This document shows positions 6,851 through 11,608 of a stretch of DNA of 11,608 bases, in pieces (within the stretch, counting starts at the first letter, position 1; each line of letters begins with the position of its first letter). A program made the position numbers and the translations under genes. The notes beneath the pieces are model-generated. The model saw nothing but the letters and a program-made list of their open reading frames with translations. It ran no database searches and was not told the origin of the DNA. The DNA is from Nitrospirota bacterium (lineage in GTDB: Bacteria; Nitrospirota; Nitrospiria; Nitrospirales; Nitrospiraceae): the NCBI GenBank assembly GCA_004296865.1, contig SCVQ01000528.1, positions 1-11,608 of the forward strand, in the 5' to 3' direction.

Positions 6851-8803
6851 ATGAGTCGCTCCGGCGGCCTTCAACGAAAATTCTTCGTCGCCCTGCTGAT
6901 CGTCGGCATCCTGCCCGGCATCGCCGCCTTGATTGCGACCTACCTCTACAGCACCGACAGCCTGAAGCATGCCATCGGCAGCGGGTTTCAGGAAATCGCT
7001 CGCTCGACGGCGATCCGGATCGCCGCCGCCGTGGACACGGAGATCGATCGCGCGGCGCGGCTGGCCATCGTTCCCGTACTCGTCCGCCACCTCGTGGAGA
7101 CCGCGAATCGACGCTATGCCGGTCACAGCGAGGAAGACATCCGTCGCCTGCTGGCAAGCCGCGCAACCGTGCGGCCCGGGAGTCACCCCACAGCCGATCC
7201 CGCGCCGTCGGCCGTGGCACAGACGACCGCCTATCTGAAGGAGTGGGCGCGTGAGACCGGCACGTACGTCCGCGTGACGATTACGGACCAGCGCGGCGCC
7301 CTAGTGGCCTCCACCGATCCGCACACGCCCTATCTCAACGCCGAGCAAGAATGGTGGCAGGAAGCCTTCAAAGAAGGCCGCGGCGGAGCCTATGTCAGCA
7401 CGCTGCGGCATGACCGGACACTGAATGAATATGTCTTCGACGTGGCGGTGCCGATCTTCGACGGCCCCCTTGAAGAGCCGATCGGGGTGGTGGGCCTTCT
7501 CATCCGTCGCGATGTCTTGATGAACACGATCCTGCCGATCCGCATCGGGGAAACCGGGCACGGCATGCTGCTGGACACGGAGGGGACCCCCCTGATCTGC
7601 CCGGTGTTGCCGCCGACCGCACATCTGATTCACCAGGCCCTTCTGAACCGCCTCGCGCGAGACAAGCCCTTGTGGTTCGTCGCGGAGGACGACGCGCACG
7701 GGGGCCGCGATTCGATCGTCGGGGCCGCCCCGGTCCGGTTTGCGCATCGGCTGAGTCCGTTGAGCCTGGGAAACGGCTTCTGGTTCGCCTTCGTCCGACA
7801 ACAGCCCGAGGAAACCTATGCGCCGATTTATTCCTTGCTGTGGACGGTCGGCCTCATCGGATTCGGGTTGGTCGTGGGCCTGGCGTCCCTGGGCTTCGTC
7901 GTGGGACGGCGGATCGTGAGCCCCATCTTGACTCTTCGGCGGGAAGCGGAGACCCTGCGGCGCAACGTCGCCGCGCTGCCGGAGCCGGCCGTAGAGCCCG
8001 CCACTGAGGCACCGGCCTCGGTCGACATCCGGACCGGCGACGAAATCGAGGACCTGGCGGGCACCTTTCACGCCATGCGCCGCTCGCTGGAAGAGAGTCT
8101 GCGTACGGTCAAGACGCAGCAGGAGGAATTGATCCGGCGGGAGAAGCTGGCCTCGGTCGGTCAGCTGCTGGCGGCCCTCGCGCACGATCTGCGCAATCCC
8201 CTCGGCGTGATCCGCAGCTCGGCCCAACTGGTGCTGGATGGACAACAGGCGGACGCCGTCCGGCAGGAAGTCGCCCGCTACATCATCGACGAGGTGGACC
8301 GGCTCACGCACCGGATCAACGATTTTCTGCGATACGCACGCCAAAAACCTCCGGAACCCAAACGCCTGTCGCCCGACGCCCTGGTCCAAGCGGCGCTGTG
8401 GCAATGGAAGGCGCAAGGCGGCCTCGAACGGCTGACGCTGAACACCGACTTCGCTCCCGACCTGCCGGAGGTCAGCGTGGACCCGGACCAGGTCAAAGAG
8501 GCCTTGGTGAATCTGCTCATCAACGCACGGGAGGCCATGCCAGATGGGGGACGGCTCTCCGTGACGACCAGAGCCGGGGAACAGGGCCATGCGGAGATCG
8601 AGGTGGCCGATACCGGCTGCGGAATCCCGCGCCACCATCTGGACCGCATCTTCGAGCCCTTCTTCACGACCAAGGAATATGGCACGGGGTTGGGCTTAAC
8701 GAACGTCAAACGATTGATCGAGGACAACGGCGGCACCCTGGAGGTCCGGAGTGAAGAAGGGAAGGGCAGCCGGTTCGTCGTTCGGTTCCCGGCTGCCCCT
8801 TGA
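6851..8803 (+). CDS. Membrane sensor histidine kinase (Cache-HAMP-HisKA-HATPase), paralog of the first
   Basis: A 650-residue inner-membrane kinase. TM1 is about 11-32; a periplasmic double-Cache-type sensor (about 33-325, with EWWQEAFKEGRG) leads to TM2 (about 327-350). The HAMP domain carries a Pro/Ala/Glu-rich insertion. HisKA has phosphoacceptor His445 (ALAHDLRNPLG), and the ATPase domain has NLLINAREAM, DTGCGIP, FEPFFTTKEYG and GTGLGL. It has no PAS domain and no receiver. Along the sensor it aligns closely with the kinase at 2945 (for example PIRIGETGHGMLLDTEG against [17 protein letters not shown]), so the two arose by duplication. GAGGAG at 6834-6839 is 11 nt before the ATG. The open frame reaches back to 6536 inside the activator gene, but that part does not resemble a protein. 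Confidence 0.93.
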   Translation: MSRSGGLQRKFFVALLIVGILPGIAALIATYLYSTDSLKHAIGSGFQEIARSTAIRIAAAVDTEIDRAARLAIVPVLVRHLVETANRRYAGHSEEDIRRLLASRATVRPGSHPTADPAPSAVAQTTAYLKEWARETGTYVRVTITDQRGALVASTDPHTPYLNAEQEWWQEAFKEGRGGAYVSTLRHDRTLNEYVFDVAVPIFDGPLEEPIGVVGLLIRRDVLMNTILPIRIGETGHGMLLDTEGTPLICPVLPPTAHLIHQALLNRLARDKPLWFVAEDDAHGGRDSIVGAAPVRFAHRLSPLSLGNGFWFAFVRQQPEETYAPIYSLLWTVGLIGFGLVVGLASLGFVVGRRIVSPILTLRREAETLRRNVAALPEPAVEPATEAPASVDIRTGDEIEDLAGTFHAMRRSLEESLRTVKTQQEELIRREKLASVGQLLAALAHDLRNPLGVIRSSAQLVLDGQQADAVRQEVARYIIDEVDRLTHRINDFLRYARQKPPEPKRLSPDALVQAALWQWKAQGGLERLTLNTDFAPDLPEVSVDPDQVKEALVNLLINAREAMPDGGRLSVTTRAGEQGHAEIEVADTGCGIPRHHLDRIFEPFFTTKEYGTGLGLTNVKRLIEDNGGTLEVRSEEGKGSRFVVRFPAAP

Positions 8804-8806
8804 GTT

Positions 8807-8822
8807 GCCTGCCGGTGCAGGC
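8807..8822 (+). other. Short GC hairpin after the second kinase
   Basis: GCCTGC, loop CGGT, GCAGGC form a perfect 6-bp hairpin 3 nt after the kinase stop and 51 nt before the ClpX start. No T-run follows (the next bases are TAAGATATTCC). It could be a weak or factor-dependent terminator, or an mRNA end-stabilising hairpin that separates kinase and ClpX expression. Confidence 0.3.
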
Positions 8823-8859
8823 TAAGATATTCCTAACCCGCATCACCGCGTGGAGCGCT

Positions 8860-8867
8860 GGAGGGGG
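8860..8867 (+). promoter_or_regulatory. Ribosome binding site that decides a GTG start
   Basis: GGAGGGGG lies 6 nt before the GTG at 8874 and supports that start for the ClpX paralog, rather than the in-frame GTG at 8850, inside whose reading frame it falls. Confidence 0.65.
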
Positions 8868-8873
8868 ACTCCC

Positions 8874-10151
8874 GTGTTCTGGGAATCGAGACAGAGTCGG
8901 AACAAACGTGCGCGCCAGTGCTCGTTCTGCGGGAAACAGGAGAGCACCGTCGCCAGCTTGATCGAAAGCCCCGCGCCCTATCACTGCCACGCCTGCCAAG
9001 CCGACTCCAACCTCCTCATCTGCAACGAATGCGTCACGCTTTGCAGCGCGTTTCTGGCGGAGGGTCCCTTGGCGAGTCCGCCGGAAGAGGCCCAACCCGT
9101 CAAGTTGCCCAAGCCGACGGAGATCAAGGCCCTCCTGGACCAATACGTAGTGGGGCAGGATCGCGCCAAGAAAGTCCTCTCCGTCGCGGTCCACAATCAC
9201 TACAAACGGCTGCTCAGCCGAACTCGCCTCAAAGAAGTCGAGTTGCAGAAGGGCAATATCCTGATGATCGGATCCACCGGCACGGGCAAGACCCTCCTGT
9301 CCCAAACCCTCGCCAAGGTCCTGCACGTGCCCTTCGCGATCGCCGACGCCACCACGCTGACCGAAGCCGGCTACGTCGGCGAGGACGTCGAGAATGTCGT
9401 GCTCAAACTGCTCCAGGCCTCCGACTTCGATGTCAAGCGGGCCGAGACCGGCATCATCTACATCGATGAGATCGACAAGATCAGCCGGAAGTCCGAGAGC
9501 GCCTCGATCACCCGCGACGTGTCGGGCGAGGGCGTGCAACAGGCCCTGCTGAAACTCGTGGAAGGCACCATCTGCAGCGTCCCTCCGAAGGGCGGCCGCA
9601 AGCACCCCGAACAAGAGTATATCCGCGTTGATACCACGAACATCCTCTTCATCTGCGGGGGGGCCTTCGTCGGCCTGGAGCAGATCGTCGGGCAGCGCAC
9701 CATGCATCGGCAGATCGGCTTCGGATCCGGAGTGACGACGCGTGAGGCAGCGGGGACAGGCAACCTGATCGAGCACGTACAGCCGGAAGACCTGCTGAAA
9801 TACGGTTTGATTCCGGAGTTCATCGGCCGCCTCCCAGTCCTGACCACGTTGGCTGACTTGGACGAGGCCGCGCTCGTGCGCGTGCTGACCGAGCCGAAGA
9901 ACGCGCTGCTGAAGCAATACGAAGCGCTGTTCGAGCTGGAGCAGGTGCACCTCCAATTCACCCCCGCTGCGGTCAAAGCGGTCGCACACCGGGCCGCCTC
10001 GATGAGGACCGGCGCACGCGCACTCCGCTCCATCCTCGAAGATGTCATGCTGGACCTCATGTACGAGGTGCCGGCACTGACCGGAGTAAAGGCCGTAGTG
10101 ATCTCGGAGGACGTGATCAACGGCGTGGGGCAACCCCAAATCCTGACGTAA
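8874..10151 (+). CDS. clpX: ClpX-type AAA+ unfoldase, second-copy style with enlarged zinc finger
   Basis: The 425-residue product has the length and order of ClpX, the hexameric unfoldase that feeds ClpP. Walker A is GSTGTGKT (133-140), pore-1 loop GYVG (166-169), Walker B IIYIDEID (Asp198, Glu199), pore-2 GGRKHP, the ClpP-docking IGF loop (281-283), EFIGRLPV, and sensor 2 GARALR (Arg382). All catalytic and docking elements look intact. The N-terminal finger is unusual: Cys16, Cys19, Cys38 and Cys41 sit at the classic spacing, but about eight residues later a second set follows (ICNECVTLC; Cys50, Cys53, Cys57), as if a 12-residue piece had been inserted. The setting is also unusual: clpX normally sits with clpP or lon, here among two-component genes. 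A housekeeping copy elsewhere is expected but cannot be seen. Confidence 0.93.
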   Translation: MFWESRQSRNKRARQCSFCGKQESTVASLIESPAPYHCHACQADSNLLICNECVTLCSAFLAEGPLASPPEEAQPVKLPKPTEIKALLDQYVVGQDRAKKVLSVAVHNHYKRLLSRTRLKEVELQKGNILMIGSTGTGKTLLSQTLAKVLHVPFAIADATTLTEAGYVGEDVENVVLKLLQASDFDVKRAETGIIYIDEIDKISRKSESASITRDVSGEGVQQALLKLVEGTICSVPPKGGRKHPEQEYIRVDTTNILFICGGAFVGLEQIVGQRTMHRQIGFGSGVTTREAAGTGNLIEHVQPEDLLKYGLIPEFIGRLPVLTTLADLDEAALVRVLTEPKNALLKQYEALFELEQVHLQFTPAAVKAVAHRAASMRTGARALRSILEDVMLDLMYEVPALTGVKAVVISEDVINGVGQPQILT

Positions 10152-10174
10152 GAACGGGCGAGAGGCTAGGGGCA

Positions 10175-10211
10175 ATGGGCTATAGGCAAGACACTCCGAC
10201 CTATAGCCCAT
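10175..10211. repeat. 12-bp inverted repeat, probable dispersed intergenic element
   Basis: ATGGGCTATAGG (10175-10186) and CCTATAGCCCAT (10200-10211) pair perfectly across 13 nt. Outside the core, GGCTA at 10164-10168 and TAGCC at 10211-10215 continue a looser symmetry. AT-rich units built from GGCTATAGG-like words contrast with the GC-rich genes around. They resemble short dispersed repeats seen between genes in some bacterial genomes. It follows the ClpX stop by 23 nt and could also act as a weak terminator, though no T-run follows. Confidence 0.6.
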
Positions 10212-10251
10212 AGCCTATCTCCCATTGTCTCACGCCACGCTGGGAGCGATC

Positions 10252-11592
10252 ATGGCACCGACGATCCTCGTGGTGGACGACGATCCCAAGTGGCTGCGGG
10301 TGGTGTCGCTCTACCTGCGTGCGCGGGAATACCAGGTGGAAACCGCTCTAAGCGGAGAGGAGGCGATCCGAAAGGTCTCCGAGGCTCCCCCAGACGTTGT
10401 CATCGCGGACATCGGCATGCCCGGGATGGACGGCTATGACCTGTGCCGCCTCCTCCGGCAAGACCCCAAGACGCGCACCCTCCCCTTCATTTTCTTGACC
10501 GCCCGCGATGACGACGCGGACAAGGTCAAAGCCCGTAAGATCGGCTCGGACGACTACCTGACCAAACCCTGCCCGCTCGAACGACTGACGCAGAGCGTGG
10601 AGACGGTGCTTGACCGGCTCGAACTGGCCAGGCAGATCCCGTTGGACCGGGTCGGCCTGAGCGGACGGCTCGAGGACGTGAACCTGCTCGACATGATCCA
10701 GATGCTGGAACTGGACCAGAACACCGGCGCCCTCGTGCTTAGCCACGGCGAGCGCACCGGCACGCTCTACTTCAAGAACGGGGTGATCGTACAGGCCGAC
10801 ATCCGGTCGCCGAAACGCGAAGAGCCGCTGTTTATCCTCCTGGGATGGAAGACCGGCCGCTTCCTGTTTCTTCCCAACGTCGCGCCGGAACGCATGCCGA
10901 TCACAGCCAGCATGGCGAACCTGCTCTTCCAGGACCTTCGCGTGCTCGAAGAACACGAGCAGGCAACGCTACGTGGTGGAATGGCTGGGAAACCGTCCTC
11001 GTGCGAAGAACCAGTCCCGAGTCCTCTGGGGCAGGTGCAGATTCGGCTTGAGGACGTTGCCGGACGGTTGAGAGCGCGCCAGCCAACGGCCCTCCCGCAG
11101 ATCGTTCGGATCCTCGTGGTCGGAGTGGCCCACTCGGGCAAGAGCGAGTTAATTAAGCACCTCCTGAAGGACCTGTCACAATCACGGTGGGTCGCCGTCG
11201 GGGTCGAAGAAGCCTGGGAACGGTACAAGACAGAGGTGGGCCGAGTCCGGATCTCGCGCGACACGGCCCTTCATTTGATCGCCATCCGCTCGGAAAAACG
11301 CTTCTGGCCTTTGTGGGAGCAATGCCTGCCAGGAGCCCTGGGAGTCCTCCTGCTGGTCAATCCTGCCTCCCGCACGGCATTGGACCATGCAAAGGCCTTC
11401 CTCAAGGCACGAGACACGCTCGCGCCGGGCCTTCCGGTGCAAGCCCTGTTGCCCGCCCATGCCCCCCCCGTCGAATTACCCGGCTTGCAGGCGGCCGACC
11501 TGTCCGTTGGACTGCTGGACGATCCGGTTCTGCGACAACAAACCCTGGATCGCCTCCTCCAGCAATGGCTTAGCGCAAACCAACCCGCATAA
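10252..11592 (+). CDS. REC-DUF4388-GTPase-like three-domain protein
   Basis: A 446-residue cytoplasmic protein. A receiver (1 to about 120) has Asp9, Asp10, phosphoacceptor Asp53 (VIADIGMP), Thr83 and Lys105. A DUF4388 (PatA-N-like) domain spans about 131-240, with GALVLSHGERTGTLYFKNG and the closing GWKTGRFLFLP. After a Pro/Ser-rich linker comes a small-GTPase fold (about 285-446) like the CvnD/COG2229 family: the P-loop GVAHSGKS (291-298) is intact. The segment that normally reads GTPGQERFW is IRSEKRFW here (345-352), and no NKxD is found where ALLPAHAPP stands. It may bind a nucleotide without switching, or not at all. The ATG at 10252 has GGGAG 5 nt upstream; a TTG at 10225 is less likely. 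The gene closes the co-directional cluster. Confidence 0.9.
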   Translation: MAPTILVVDDDPKWLRVVSLYLRAREYQVETALSGEEAIRKVSEAPPDVVIADIGMPGMDGYDLCRLLRQDPKTRTLPFIFLTARDDDADKVKARKIGSDDYLTKPCPLERLTQSVETVLDRLELARQIPLDRVGLSGRLEDVNLLDMIQMLELDQNTGALVLSHGERTGTLYFKNGVIVQADIRSPKREEPLFILLGWKTGRFLFLPNVAPERMPITASMANLLFQDLRVLEEHEQATLRGGMAGKPSSCEEPVPSPLGQVQIRLEDVAGRLRARQPTALPQIVRILVVGVAHSGKSELIKHLLKDLSQSRWVAVGVEEAWERYKTEVGRVRISRDTALHLIAIRSEKRFWPLWEQCLPGALGVLLLVNPASRTALDHAKAFLKARDTLAPGLPVQALLPAHAPPVELPGLQAADLSVGLLDDPVLRQQTLDRLLQQWLSANQPA

Positions 11593-11608
11593 CCGGGAGA
11601 GCCTGGAA

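Noticed and set aside
7301..8638. Long minus-strand frame opposite the second kinase (445 residues)
   Set aside because: Antisense shadow of the kinase, with no family resemblance.
8706..10211. Long minus-strand frame opposite clpX (501 residues)
   Set aside because: It mirrors the strongly supported ClpX gene. Long antisense frames are common in GC-rich DNA.
1..11608. CRISPR arrays, insertion sequences, rRNA genes
   Set aside because: No regularly spaced repeats, transposase motifs or rRNA-like sequence were seen on either strand.

Overview
The window is GC-rich bacterial DNA with dense coding and almost everything on the + strand. The gene style is long sensor kinases, an NtrC-type sigma-54 activator, a response regulator fused to DUF4388, and intergenic GGGCTATAGG/CCTATAGCCC inverted repeats. 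Together these suggest a free-living Gram-negative chromosome, most likely Nitrospira-like (Nitrospirota). That assignment is an inference from style; no marker gene in the window fixes the taxon.

Layout. Positions 1-205 (- strand) hold the start of a lipoprotein gene that runs off the left edge. Positions 206-740 are a gene-free stretch rich in inverted repeats. Positions 741-1181 encode a small secreted protein with eight cysteines, whose stop overlaps the start of queG (epoxyqueuosine reductase, 1178-2182) by ATGA. Positions 2183-2433 are non-coding. They hold a tRNA-like T-arm remnant and a good candidate sigma-54 (-24/-12) promoter.

From 2434 to 11592 there is a co-directional signalling cluster: a stand-alone receiver protein (CheY/CpdR-like), a Cache-HAMP-PAS histidine kinase, an NtrC-type sigma-54 activator with GAFTDA motif, a second Cache-HAMP histidine kinase paralogous to the first, a ClpX paralog with an enlarged cysteine-rich N-terminal finger, and a three-domain REC-DUF4388-GTPase-like protein whose GTPase part has kept its P-loop but lost the switch II and base-recognition motifs.

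How they may work together (inference). Two related periplasm-sensing kinases phosphorylate up to three receivers. One receiver drives sigma-54 transcription, plausibly of this very cluster from the promoter at 2333-2348. The other two lie beside an unfoldase that keeps the IGF loop for ClpP docking. A receiver-controlled ClpXP arrangement, like RssB or CpdR in other bacteria, is therefore a sensible hypothesis. The cluster is the most interesting part of the window.
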